A DNA stretch of 46,724 nt from Bacteroidales bacterium (GTDB lineage: Bacteria; Bacteroidota; Bacteroidia; Bacteroidales; UBA3663): assembly GCA_016293065.1 (NCBI GenBank), contig JAEDEY010000004.1:1-46724 (forward strand). Reading direction: 5' to 3'. A program made the translations under genes and the position numbers. Positions 33,083 through 40,775 of this stretch are shown one piece after another (position 1 is the stretch's first letter; each line of letters begins with the position of its first letter). The notes below the pieces were generated by a model. That model worked only from the letters and a program-made list of their open reading frames with translations, made no database searches and was not told the DNA's origin.

Positions 33083-33838
33083 ATGAGAAAGAAAATCGTA
33101 GCTGGTAACTGGAAGATGAACACCACTCTCCAGGAAGGCGTAGCACTCGCAGAGGGTCTCAAGGAAGCTCTTGCTGGCAAGACTGTCAATTGTGATGTTG
33201 TAGTTTGTACTCCATTCATATCAGTTGCTTCAGTTGTAAAGGCTGTCGAGGGTAGTGTGATAGGTGTTGGCGCAGAGGATTGTTCTGCACACGACAAGGG
33301 TGCATATACTGGTGAGGTAGCTGCCAACATGGTTGCTTCTACCGGTGCCAAGTATGTTATCCTCGGTCATTCTGAGCGTCGTCAGTATCATGGCGAAAAC
33401 AATGAGATTCTCGTTGCTAAGCTTCAGCAGGCAATTGCCAATGGCCTTACTCCAATCTTCTGTGTAGGTGAGGTTAAGGAAGAGCGTGAGAATGGTACTT
33501 TCAAGGCTGTCATCGAAGGTCAGATGGAGGCTATGTACACTCTCTCAGCTGATGATTTTGCTAAGTGTGTAGTAGCTTACGAGCCAGTTTGGGCTATCGG
33601 TACAGGTCTTACTGCTTCAAGCGAGCAGGCTCAGGAAGTTCATGCTTTCATTCGTGCTTCTATCGCTGCCAAGTACAATGCTGAGATTGCCGACAATACT
33701 TCTATCCTCTATGGTGGCTCTTGCAAGGGTAGCAATGCTCCTGAACTCTTCGCTCAGCCAGATATTGATGGTGGTCTTATCGGTGGTGCCGCTCTCAAGG
33801 TTGACACATTCATGCCTATTATTGAGGCTTGGAAGTAA
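33083..33838 (+). CDS. tpiA: Triosephosphate isomerase
   Basis: A 251-residue TIM-barrel enzyme that interconverts dihydroxyacetone phosphate and glyceraldehyde-3-phosphate in glycolysis. Substrate-binding NWKMN is at about residues 9-13, the catalytic histidine in GHSERR (near 97), the catalytic glutamate in VAYEPVWAIGTG (near 170) and the phosphate loop in YGGSCKGSN plus GGLIGGAALK. Length and motifs are standard. Codon use looks biased toward a few codons (for example AAG, GCT, GTT), as expected for a highly expressed gene. A terminator-like hairpin follows 26 bases after the stop. Confidence 0.96.
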   Translation: MRKKIVAGNWKMNTTLQEGVALAEGLKEALAGKTVNCDVVVCTPFISVASVVKAVEGSVIGVGAEDCSAHDKGAYTGEVAANMVASTGAKYVILGHSERRQYHGENNEILVAKLQQAIANGLTPIFCVGEVKEERENGTFKAVIEGQMEAMYTLSADDFAKCVVAYEPVWAIGTGLTASSEQAQEVHAFIRASIAAKYNAEIADNTSILYGGSCKGSNAPELFAQPDIDGGLIGGAALKVDTFMPIIEAWK

Positions 33839-33864
33839 ATTGCAGGCTCTATTAATTTCAATAT

Positions 33865-33900
33865 CCTGGGCTTGCAGCTTTGCCAAGCTCAGGTTTTTTT
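33865..33900 (+). terminator. Intrinsic terminator-like hairpin between tpiA and the SPOR gene
   Basis: CCTGGGCTTG (33865-33874) pairs with CAAGCTCAGG (33884-33893), ten pairs including one G-T, around a nine-base loop, and is followed by seven T residues (33894-33900). The ATG of the next gene is at 33903, only two bases after the T-run. Confidence 0.8.
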
Positions 33901-33902
33901 AT

Positions 33903-34403
33903 ATGAAAAAAATCCTATTACTATTCTTCTCTCTCGTGTCATGTTTGTCGGTAGCTAAAGCTCAAGATGTTGTTGTTGCCGATTCTGCAGTGACTATTGT
34001 ATCTATATCATCGCATTTACGCAATACTGGTAGGGTTGCTATTTATCAGGATCCTAGGTTAGAGACTCTCATCTCTTATCACCCAAAGGCTTATTACTCT
34101 AATTATCGCAAGGGAAATGGAGGCGATTTTATCACTTCATCAGGATTCCGTATTAGAGCTTTTTCGGGTAATAATCAGGTGGAATCAAAAAAACGTGCTT
34201 ATAAGATTGAGAAAGATCTGAAAGATTGTTATCCTGACCTTGAGACTTACGTCATCTTCAAGTCTCCAAATTGGCGCCTGCTTTTAGGTAACTTTACTAC
34301 CAATGAAGAGGCTGTTTCTGTACTTAGAGAATTGAAGAAGAAGTTCCCAGAATATGGTCGCGAAATGTTTGTGATTAAAGATATGATTGAAATCCCACGT
34401 TAA
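33903..34403 (+). CDS. Exported SPOR-domain protein
   Basis: A 166-residue protein with a signal peptide (about 1-20, MKKILLLFFSLVSCLSVAKA). The C-terminal half (about 83-160) fits a SPOR fold: GFRIRAFSGNN, a helix with Lys/Arg, YVIFKSPNWRLLLGNFTTNEEA and a final helix RELKKKFPEYG. SPOR domains bind denuded peptidoglycan at division sites. The middle (about 25-80) has no recognised motif. The start codon comes two bases after a terminator-like hairpin at 33865-33900, so its transcription must involve read-through, attenuation or a start within the hairpin region. folE follows after 25 bases. Confidence 0.85.
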   Translation: MKKILLLFFSLVSCLSVAKAQDVVVADSAVTIVSISSHLRNTGRVAIYQDPRLETLISYHPKAYYSNYRKGNGGDFITSSGFRIRAFSGNNQVESKKRAYKIEKDLKDCYPDLETYVIFKSPNWRLLLGNFTTNEEAVSVLRELKKKFPEYGREMFVIKDMIEIPR

Positions 34404-34428
34404 TTCTTTTATTATTTTTCTATAGTCA

Positions 34429-34995
34429 ATGGATAAAGAAGAGTTGATTTCGCTGATGTCTTCAAATGTGGCTCAGATGCTTGATCTAATAGGTGAAGAT
34501 AAGGATCGTGAAGGACTTAAGAAAACACCATTGCGTGTTGCCAAGTCGTTGCAGTTCCTTACTCAAGGCTATTCTCAGGATCCTGCAGAGATACTTCGTT
34601 CTGCAATGTTCCGCGAAGATTATCAACAGATGGTGATAGTCAAGGATATCGATTTCTATAGTTTGTGCGAACATCATATGTTGCCTTTTTTCGGCAAGGT
34701 GCATGTCGCATATATTCCTAATAAGTATATTGTCGGACTGAGCAAAATTCCTCGCATTGTTGAGGTGTATGCTCGTCGCTTGCAAGTACAGGAGCGACTA
34801 ACGACACAAATCAAGGACTGTATCCAAAATACCTTACGTCCGCTTGGCGTAATGGTTGTTATCGAAGCAAGTCACCTTTGTATGCAGATGCGAGGTATTC
34901 AGAAGATGAATGCTACCACGACAACAAGCGACTTTACAGGAGCGTTTACCGATATCAAGACTCGTGAAGAGTTTTTGAAACTTATTTCAAAATAA
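34429..34995 (+). CDS. folE: GTP cyclohydrolase I
   Basis: A 188-residue cytoplasmic enzyme that converts GTP to 7,8-dihydroneopterin triphosphate, the first step of folate synthesis. The zinc ligands are C80 and H83 in LCEHHMLPFFGKVH and C151 in CMQMRGIQKMNAT. The GLSKIPRIVEVYARRLQVQE helix is the standard signature. The length is normal. It sits 25 bases after the SPOR gene and 34 bases before folK, and folE plus folK form a small folate group; folB, folP and folC are not seen here. Confidence 0.96.
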   Translation: MDKEELISLMSSNVAQMLDLIGEDKDREGLKKTPLRVAKSLQFLTQGYSQDPAEILRSAMFREDYQQMVIVKDIDFYSLCEHHMLPFFGKVHVAYIPNKYIVGLSKIPRIVEVYARRLQVQERLTTQIKDCIQNTLRPLGVMVVIEASHLCMQMRGIQKMNATTTTSDFTGAFTDIKTREEFLKLISK

Positions 34996-35029
34996 AGAAA
35001 AACGAAACTGATCGACATCAAAAGCAATA

Positions 35030-35437
35030 ATGGCTACCCCTCATAAGTTCATCATCTCTTTAGGAAGCAATCTCTGTCACGATGAGGCTGAATGCAATCT
35101 TTCCAAGGCAGAGTTGTTCTTAACTGAACTCTTTGGTCCAGATGTCCGTTTTTCATCTCATTATTCCACTCCTGGCATTGGATCAGGTGAGGGAAAGATA
35201 TATATAAATTCTGTTGCCATTGGTCTGACTTCGCTTTCTTCAAGCCAAATCAGTTGTTCGCTTAAATCGTTCGAGATTTCTCAAGGTCGAACTCCCGAAG
35301 TAAAGTCGCTCGGGATTGTTCCCATCGACCTTGATCTCCTTTCGTTGGGAGGTGTTGTCTTTAAACCCAACGACCTTAACCAACAATATGTTTTACAAGG
35401 CCTGAATCAGCTCATAGAGCCTTCATCCACTCGATGA
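35030..35437 (+). CDS. folK: 2-amino-4-hydroxy-6-hydroxymethyldihydropteridine pyrophosphokinase (HPPK)
   Basis: A 135-residue protein, about 25 residues shorter than E. coli HPPK. It transfers pyrophosphate from ATP to 6-hydroxymethyl-7,8-dihydropterin in folate synthesis. Visible features are the N-terminal ISLGSNL, the pterin-binding region YINSVAIGL, the segment FEISQGRTPE, and the magnesium-binding aspartates in PIDLDLLSLGG (near residues 103-113). The shortening falls mostly at the C-terminus and in the ATP-lid loops, so activity is likely but worth confirming. Its last 26 bases overlap the end of the minus-strand hydrolase gene. It is the last gene of the SPOR-folE-folK string. Confidence 0.83.
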   Translation: MATPHKFIISLGSNLCHDEAECNLSKAELFLTELFGPDVRFSSHYSTPGIGSGEGKIYINSVAIGLTSLSSSQISCSLKSFEISQGRTPEVKSLGIVPIDLDLLSLGGVVFKPNDLNQQYVLQGLNQLIEPSSTR

Positions 35438-36284
35438 AAGCAGCTTTCCATTGTATGGCTTCCTGCCCAGCTTTTGTGGAATCTGCCCCAAACCCATGCC
35501 CACCAGTCTTGTACTGATGATATTCATGAACAACGCCCGAAGCAGTAAGAGCAGAATCAAGCAATTCACTGTTGTGATAATGAACGATAGGGTCGTCTAT
35601 GCAGTTGACCAAAAAAACAGGTGGCATTTCGCTGTGTGTATGCAGTTCGAGCGACATCTCCTTTCTCCATTTCTGTTTTTGTTTGCGCCATTCTCCAAGT
35701 AATGCTCTTCTTGAACGCTTATGCACATATGGCTCATTAATCATTGTTACCACGGGATAGACAGGTACTGCAAAACTCAGTTTTACATTTGATTCCTTTG
35801 CTTTCTGTGCAACTTGTGCTGTTAGATGCCCACCAGCCGAGAATCCCATCATTCCAATTTTGTCTGTATCGATATTCAAAACTTTTGCATTCTTTTGTAT
35901 ATATCTTAAGGCTGTATTAGCATCTTCAAGAGCATCTGGATATTGATGCCCTCGGAAGAGCAGACGGTAGTGTGTCACAAACGAGGCAACGCCTTGCACA
36001 CGATATCGCAGTACAAAAGCAGTGATGCCTTCCGACTGCAACCAGCGGGCTACACCAATGCCTTCTGTTTCCCAGTCAAGCCACGAGTAACTGCCTCCAG
36101 GGCATACTAAGACCACAGGTGTTGGTTTTTCAGATTGTGCTATAAATGCCGTCAGATTGTCGGGCATATCTGGAGTTAGGTGTTTTTGTCCAAATAAATC
36201 CTGTCCAAATGCTATTGTTGTCGATGTCAGCCACAAACAGCTGAATAGTATTATTGTTATTGTGAAGTTAATGTACTTTCCCAT
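35412..36284 (-). CDS. Exported alpha/beta hydrolase (esterase/lipase-like)
   Basis: A 290-residue protein with a signal peptide (to about residue 27, ending FGQ). It shows an oxyanion loop CPGGSYSWLD (near 61), the nucleophile elbow GFSAGG (near 147), an acidic residue in NCIDDPIVH (near 227) and a histidine in GGHGFG (near 262), together a Ser-Asp-His triad. It resembles the xylan/acetyl esterase-type group of Bacteroidetes. The substrate is unknown. Its start lies 28 bases inside the end of the acyltransferase gene, so it is translationally coupled to the lipid/polyketide-like operon above it and may process a product of that pathway (inference). Its 3' end overlaps folK by 26 bases. Confidence 0.85.
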   Translation of the reverse strand: MGKYINFTITIILFSCLWLTSTTIAFGQDLFGQKHLTPDMPDNLTAFIAQSEKPTPVVLVCPGGSYSWLDWETEGIGVARWLQSEGITAFVLRYRVQGVASFVTHYRLLFRGHQYPDALEDANTALRYIQKNAKVLNIDTDKIGMMGFSAGGHLTAQVAQKAKESNVKLSFAVPVYPVVTMINEPYVHKRSRRALLGEWRKQKQKWRKEMSLELHTHSEMPPVFLVNCIDDPIVHYHNSELLDSALTASGVVHEYHQYKTGGHGFGADSTKAGQEAIQWKAAFIEWMKAL

Positions 36285-36979
36285 TGTAGATAGTGTCTGT
36301 GCCAGTTGCGAGTCTTTTCTCGATAGTTTTCGCCCATCGAAGGATCATCTGCAGCAATGCGCTTGCCAATTGTGATATCTATTTCGCCAGGATTGAAGAT
36401 GAGTTCTTTCTTGTTCAGCACTTTACCAGGCCCTACCATATAAACGGGTACTATATCAGCATTGACTCGCTCTGCTAAATAGAATGCTCCACGACGGAAT
36501 TTCAAAATCTTGTTTTCTGCCGAACGTGTACCCTCAGGGAAGATGAGAATGCTATAGCCTCGTGCCATGAGTGAGCGTATATGATCTTCGCCATTGTCCA
36601 ACCCGTCAGCAATTGGATAGAATTCCAGATATCTTATCACAGGTGCATAGAAAGGAAAGTTCCAAACCCACTTGTTGGTAATAGCAACAATCTTTGGAGA
36701 CAAGGCAATCATTGCCAGTAGGTCAAGATGCGACTGATGGTTGCTGATCAATATTGCTGGTTTCTCGAACGTCTCACCATTATTGCCTATTTTGAATCTC
36801 ACACCAGGAATGAGACGCATTACAAAGCGAAAGTATCGGCTCAATATGACATGCATTTGCAACCTTCTTCTTTCGTTTTTGCGCCACACAATATTATAAA
36901 AACACGCACAAGGTATCGGCCATAGCAAGGCTGTAACAGCTATAACTGTCAATACGAAATATGTCTTAATTTTCCTCAT
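36257..36979 (-). CDS. PlsC-type 1-acylglycerol-phosphate acyltransferase-like protein
   Basis: A 240-residue membrane-associated protein with an N-terminal membrane helix (about 5-27). It has the acyltransferase motifs NHQSHLD (HX4D, near residue 80) and FPEGTR (near 147), and a third block NADIVPVYMVGPG (near 173). Such enzymes transfer acyl groups from acyl-ACP or acyl-CoA to glycerol phosphate or other hydroxyls. Housekeeping PlsC is usually encoded elsewhere, and this copy lies in an operon with ketosynthases and an ACP, so it may esterify the special acyl chain made by that operon onto a lipid or sugar. It overlaps the glycosyltransferase by four bases and the hydrolase by 28 bases. Confidence 0.88.
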   Translation of the reverse strand: MRKIKTYFVLTVIAVTALLWPIPCACFYNIVWRKNERRRLQMHVILSRYFRFVMRLIPGVRFKIGNNGETFEKPAILISNHQSHLDLLAMIALSPKIVAITNKWVWNFPFYAPVIRYLEFYPIADGLDNGEDHIRSLMARGYSILIFPEGTRSAENKILKFRRGAFYLAERVNADIVPVYMVGPGKVLNKKELIFNPGEIDITIGKRIAADDPSMGENYREKTRNWHRHYLQWESTLTSQ

Positions 36980-37761
36980 AACCTCATAATCTTATTAACC
37001 AGCATCTTAGGCCAACCATAGATACACATAAAGCAGAGTATAGTGTTGAGAATAGTAATCCTTATGAAATCGTAGATTGGGCGGAAATGCGTTATGCGTT
37101 CCCCTTGAGGTGGGTAATACACGCGAATAGGACAAGAAACTAGTTTTACGCCATTCCATGCAGCAAAGACCAGCAACTCAAGTTCTGCCTCATATCGTGC
37201 AGTCAGCCAGTTCAGTCCATGCAGCCTGTGCAGTGGATAGATGCGATAGCCTGTCTGTGTGTCAGGTAGATATTGCCAAGTCTGAAGCATGAACCAGAAA
37301 TTCGAGAAATAGTTGGCAAACGTATTGCCTCCAGGCATATTGTCGTTCTGAAGCTTTCGATTGCCTACCACCAGAACACCATCTTGGTGCCTGCCTTTCA
37401 TGCGTTCCAGTTCGTCGTTCAATGTCTGCACCAGTTTGACAATGTCCTCAGGGTAGTGCTGCCCATCACTGTCGATGGTGACTCCATAGTCGAAGCCTTT
37501 CTCGATAGCCTTGCGGAAGCCAGTGCGTAGTGCATGTCCCTTGCCTTGATTCTGTATATAGCTCACTAAAGTGATATCAGCCGATGGCGATGTCTTCTTT
37601 TTCTCTTCAATCAGATGCACAATCAATCCTTCTGTAGCATCTGTCGAACCATCGTTGACGACAATGATAGGGTAGCCGAATGGCAAAAGCCTCTCAACGA
37701 CATCTGTTACAGTTTTAATATTGTTATATGTAGGGACGATGACACAGATTCTTTTGTCCAT
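36976..37761 (-). CDS. Family 2 glycosyltransferase
   Basis: A 261-residue GT-A fold enzyme starting MDKRICVIVPTYNN with the nucleotide-binding VVNDGSTD (near residue 36) and a metal-binding TIDSDGQHYP (near 95). The C-terminus has a short hydrophobic stretch (about 232-252) that may sit on the membrane. The layout is like that of dolichol/polyprenyl-phosphate glycosyltransferases, and the adjacent small DMT protein resembles the flippase subunits often paired with such enzymes. It probably glycosylates the lipid product of the operon or a polyprenyl carrier (inference). It overlaps the acyltransferase by four bases and lies ten bases after the DMT gene. Confidence 0.87.
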   Translation of the reverse strand: MDKRICVIVPTYNNIKTVTDVVERLLPFGYPIIVVNDGSTDATEGLIVHLIEEKKKTSPSADITLVSYIQNQGKGHALRTGFRKAIEKGFDYGVTIDSDGQHYPEDIVKLVQTLNDELERMKGRHQDGVLVVGNRKLQNDNMPGGNTFANYFSNFWFMLQTWQYLPDTQTGYRIYPLHRLHGLNWLTARYEAELELLVFAAWNGVKLVSCPIRVYYPPQGERITHFRPIYDFIRITILNTILCFMCIYGWPKMLVNKIMRL

Positions 37762-37771
37762 CTTCTTGTGA

Positions 37772-38128
37772 TTATTTTGCTACGAGATAGCAGCCTGCCA
37801 TGATTAGCAGAATGCCGATTGCTACATTTGCTGATATCTTTTCCCCAAACACCAGCCATGCTGCAATAAGTCCAAAAACATAAGCAAGTGATGAAAGGGG
37901 ATAAGCTGTGCTGAAAGGATAATGACGCAGAATATAAGCCCAGAGCAGCCCCGACGAACAGAAGCACACTCCGCATGCTAACCACCACCAGTTGGTGAGT
38001 TGGCTCATGACAAAAGACCATGACACGCAGAACTTGTCAATCTGTTGCAAGGCTAACTTCACGCAGACTTGACCGCCTGCCAATAATCCGGCTTGTATAA
38101 CTGCTAATGGAATAAGCGAGAGTCCCAT
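37772..38128 (-). CDS. Small DMT/EmrE-like membrane transporter
   Basis: A 118-residue protein with four predicted membrane helices (about 5-25, 46-66, 73-92 and 97-117). The last two carry YPLSSLAYVFGLIAAWLVFGE, the typical helix pair of EamA/small multidrug resistance proteins. The size and sequence character resemble ArnE-type flippase subunits. Next to a GT2 glycosyltransferase and acyltransferase, a role in flipping a lipid intermediate is plausible but inferred. Its start overlaps the end of the ketosynthase fusion gene by 25 bases, so translation is coupled. Confidence 0.8.
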   Translation of the reverse strand: MGLSLIPLAVIQAGLLAGGQVCVKLALQQIDKFCVSWSFVMSQLTNWWWLACGVCFCSSGLLWAYILRHYPFSTAYPLSSLAYVFGLIAAWLVFGEKISANVAIGILLIMAGCYLVAK

Positions 38129-39945
38129 GTGCTGTCTTGTGAATTGTGTGGTGTCAACTCTGATACTGGAGTTACTCCCTCTGGTATTTCTGTAGATAAC
38201 ACCATGGCCGAATTAACCATTTCTGGCAATGCGTCATGATGACTCACCAATGCCGTTTTTATCTCTCCGAGTTGCAGCTGCATCCAGGCATCGAGCACAG
38301 ACAATTCCAACGAGGCTTTTCCCTGCGAATGTGTGCAGTTATAGCCATGGTTCTTTGTCGAAATTGCCACAAGCGCAGCAAGCGTGTTGTGCGTCGATTG
38401 AATGAAATGCGTAGGCTTGAGCATCTGTTCGCCGTAAACAATTAAGTCACTAAGGAATTGCTCACTGCTCTCATAGCTTCCCCATGTAGTGGCAGTTATT
38501 ATGGCATCTGGCTTGTCTATGCCACTGCGTTTTACCACATCGGCCGATAGCGCAAGGTCGCGCTTCAGCAGTCTGCCTAATCGACGAGCCTCTCCTGGTG
38601 TCATATATTGCTTGAAGTCTGGATCAATGTCCCCAAGACGTTCGCTTGCCAAAACATAGACAGGCTTGAAAGGATGAATGTCTTGTTTTTCTTCAATCTC
38701 TGAGATACTTTTGCCTTGTTGATATTTCGACAATACAAGTGATGTGTCGTTGCCACCAAAACCGAATGCATTGCAAAGCACGTTTCTTAGCTCTCGCCCA
38801 GGCTTGTCGCCTTTTGTTACTGGATGCGGATAACCCTCAATAGCCTTCTCGCAATTAAGGTTTATTGGTAGAAACTGGTGCTCAATTGCCAAAATACAGA
38901 ATACCGCCTCGATAGAACCCGAAGCAGATGTCGTATGGCCAGTGAAACTCTTTGTACTGCTATACGGTGGGATGGATTCTCCAAACAGACGTTTCAGTGC
39001 ATATAGTTCGCTTGGGTCGTTGTTTGGTGTTCCTGTGCCATGTGCATTGATATAGTCAATGTCAGCTGGTTTCAGTCCGCCCATATCAAGAGCTTTGCTC
39101 ATTGCCAGGAATGCACCTTCTCCGTCGGTAGAAGAGGCAGTCTGGTGGAAAGCATCACAGGCATTGCCATAACAGCTCAATGTAGCCAATGGCTTCTTGC
39201 CTCTGTTCAAGGCTGATGCCTCTGACTCGATGACCAAGTATGCAGCTCCTTCTCCAAGGTTGAGTCCTGCTCTTGTCTCGTCAAATGGGCGACATTGCTC
39301 TCTGTCTAATATCATGAGAGTGTTGAATCCATTGAAATGAAACTTCGAGAGAGACTCTGAACCTCCCACAACGACACGTTGATACAGTCCGGTTTTTATG
39401 AGGTTAGCACCATATGCAATCGCATTGGCAGCCGACGAACAGGCTGTCGAGATTGTATCGAGCATGGCAAAATGCCCAATACCACGAGCTATTTCTTCTG
39501 TATTGGTTCCGCAATCCGAGCGACTCTCAAGCATCTGCTCTCGCATCACCTCTTGCGTCGGGTCGTTGAAGATACTTTCTGCCCTGTCCATGCCGGCTAC
39601 AGTGGTACCGCTGATCAGTGGCATTTCATGTAGCATTGTCTTGTCTAACTCGCCCTTTTCGTCTGTCAGTCCTGCATCAACAAGGGCTTCGCGCAATGCC
39701 AGCCTTGCTATCATGGCGTTGCGACTCTGTTGTTTGCCTTCGTCTTCAGCAACTTCCACGCGAGCCATCAGTTCTTCGTTCGACAGTTTCACTTCTCCCA
39801 CGGGCATGTCGTTATGTTCTGTGTGAAGATAGCGAACTTGCCCAATGCCGGTTTTTGCATTGAGCAGCGATTGCAATGTTTCTGCCTTGCCGATGCCTAT
39901 GGCCGAAACTACACCGACGCCAGTGACGACAACCTTATCTGTCAT
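38104..39945 (-). CDS. Beta-ketoacyl-ACP synthase fused to a degenerate ketosynthase half
   Basis: A 613-residue two-part condensing enzyme. Residues 1-410 form a complete FabF-like ketosynthase with the catalytic triad C169 (STACSSA), H302 (NAHGTGT) and H337 (SFTGH). Residues about 428-600 form a second region resembling the N-terminal half of a ketosynthase (ATTWGSYES, QSTHNTLAALVAI, CTHSQGKASLELS). In it the expected cysteine appears to be replaced by His539, so it should be inactive and may act like a chain-length factor. This kind of domain (Ketoacyl-synt_2 type) is associated with aryl polyene and flexirubin pathways. The ATG lies one base into the ACP stop, and the 3' end overlaps the DMT gene. 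The likely job is elongation of an ACP-bound acyl or polyene chain. Confidence 0.88.
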   Translation of the reverse strand: MTDKVVVTGVGVVSAIGIGKAETLQSLLNAKTGIGQVRYLHTEHNDMPVGEVKLSNEELMARVEVAEDEGKQQSRNAMIARLALREALVDAGLTDEKGELDKTMLHEMPLISGTTVAGMDRAESIFNDPTQEVMREQMLESRSDCGTNTEEIARGIGHFAMLDTISTACSSAANAIAYGANLIKTGLYQRVVVGGSESLSKFHFNGFNTLMILDREQCRPFDETRAGLNLGEGAAYLVIESEASALNRGKKPLATLSCYGNACDAFHQTASSTDGEGAFLAMSKALDMGGLKPADIDYINAHGTGTPNNDPSELYALKRLFGESIPPYSSTKSFTGHTTSASGSIEAVFCILAIEHQFLPINLNCEKAIEGYPHPVTKGDKPGRELRNVLCNAFGFGGNDTSLVLSKYQQGKSISEIEEKQDIHPFKPVYVLASERLGDIDPDFKQYMTPGEARRLGRLLKRDLALSADVVKRSGIDKPDAIITATTWGSYESSEQFLSDLIVYGEQMLKPTHFIQSTHNTLAALVAISTKNHGYNCTHSQGKASLELSVLDAWMQLQLGEIKTALVSHHDALPEMVNSAMVLSTEIPEGVTPVSELTPHNSQDSTWDSRLFH

Positions 39946-40202
39946 TATTTTGTGCGATTGTCAGTTATGTATTTTGCCATTACTCTTACCGATTGAAAGA
40001 CGGCTTTGCCTTCTGCAGGTGTCTGAAATTTAATTCCATAGTTACGCTCGAGCAATACAATGAGTTCGAGAACATCTATGCTGTCAAGTCCGAGTCCTTC
40101 GCCGAAGAGTGGAGCATCGGCATCAATATCGGCTGGTGTGAGGTCTTCGAGGTTGAGAGCTTCGATAATCTGTTCTTTAAGTTGTTCGATTAACTGATCC
40201 AT
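39945..40202 (-). CDS. Acyl carrier protein
   Basis: An 85-residue acidic helical protein with the phosphopantetheine attachment serine in GLDSIDVLEL (near residue 41). The preceding DADAPLFGEGLGLDS stretch is typical of ACPs in specialised pathways rather than of housekeeping AcpP (which has GADSLD). It presumably carries the chain built by the two ketosynthases of this operon. Its stop shares one base with the ATG of the following ketosynthase, and a 57-base gap separates it from the truncated ketosynthase-like gene upstream. Confidence 0.93.
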   Translation of the reverse strand: MDQLIEQLKEQIIEALNLEDLTPADIDADAPLFGEGLGLDSIDVLELIVLLERNYGIKFQTPAEGKAVFQSVRVMAKYITDNRTK

Positions 40203-40259
40203 ATTATTATTGTTAGATATAAATTATTGTTTTACTGTTTATTGTCTCATTTTTGATGT

Positions 40260-40775
40260 TTATCTTATCCAGATAGACAACTCTGCTTCATAATCGTCGG
40301 CCGATTTGTATTCTAGCCATCCGCCTAACACCGAGCAGGTCATCGGGTCAGAAAAGGCAAGGTTCACCAATTCTTCTACAGCCGCTTTGTCGGCCACGCA
40401 TTTGAAGTTGCTTTCGCCATAGTAATGGTTGCGAATGGCAATCTCGCCTGTGACTATGTTGGGCAACGTATATACGAAGTCGGCCGGACTTGGGAAATAG
40501 TTTTCGCCAGTCACGATGGTCTCTTCATATTTCAAGTCGGCAGCACGCGATGCGCTGTAGTTGACCAGTACAATGGCACGGTCTTCTCTCTCCACAAAAC
40601 GTTCTTCGCCTGTTGCTTTTTGTTCTTTCTTCAACAGCAGCTCCGAAGCCACAAAGCCAAGTTTCGCCAATGGATCCATCTTGTAGAATTTAGGATATCC
40701 GCCTATCTCTGTCTTATAGATTTCAACGAGGTTGCCATCGGCTGGTGTGAGATGTATGTTGTGCAACTTTTTCAT
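40260..40775 (-). CDS. Stand-alone truncated ketosynthase-like protein without catalytic cysteine
   Basis: A 171-residue protein that resembles the N-terminal half of a thiolase-fold ketosynthase. The stretch VLVNYSASRAADLKY, then PSPADFVYTLPNIVTGEIAI, then YYGESNFKCVADKAAVEELV lines up with the region leading to the ketosynthase active-site cysteine. At the expected cysteine position I read an alanine (CVAD), and there is no C-terminal half with the two histidines. It is therefore probably non-catalytic. It resembles, in outline, the degenerate half fused to the ketosynthase at 38104-39945. A role as a partner subunit or chain-length factor is inferred. The start overlaps the stop of the upstream ketosynthase by four bases. 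Confidence 0.7.
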   Translation of the reverse strand: MKKLHNIHLTPADGNLVEIYKTEIGGYPKFYKMDPLAKLGFVASELLLKKEQKATGEERFVEREDRAIVLVNYSASRAADLKYEETIVTGENYFPSPADFVYTLPNIVTGEIAIRNHYYGESNFKCVADKAAVEELVNLAFSDPMTCSVLGGWLEYKSADDYEAELSIWIR

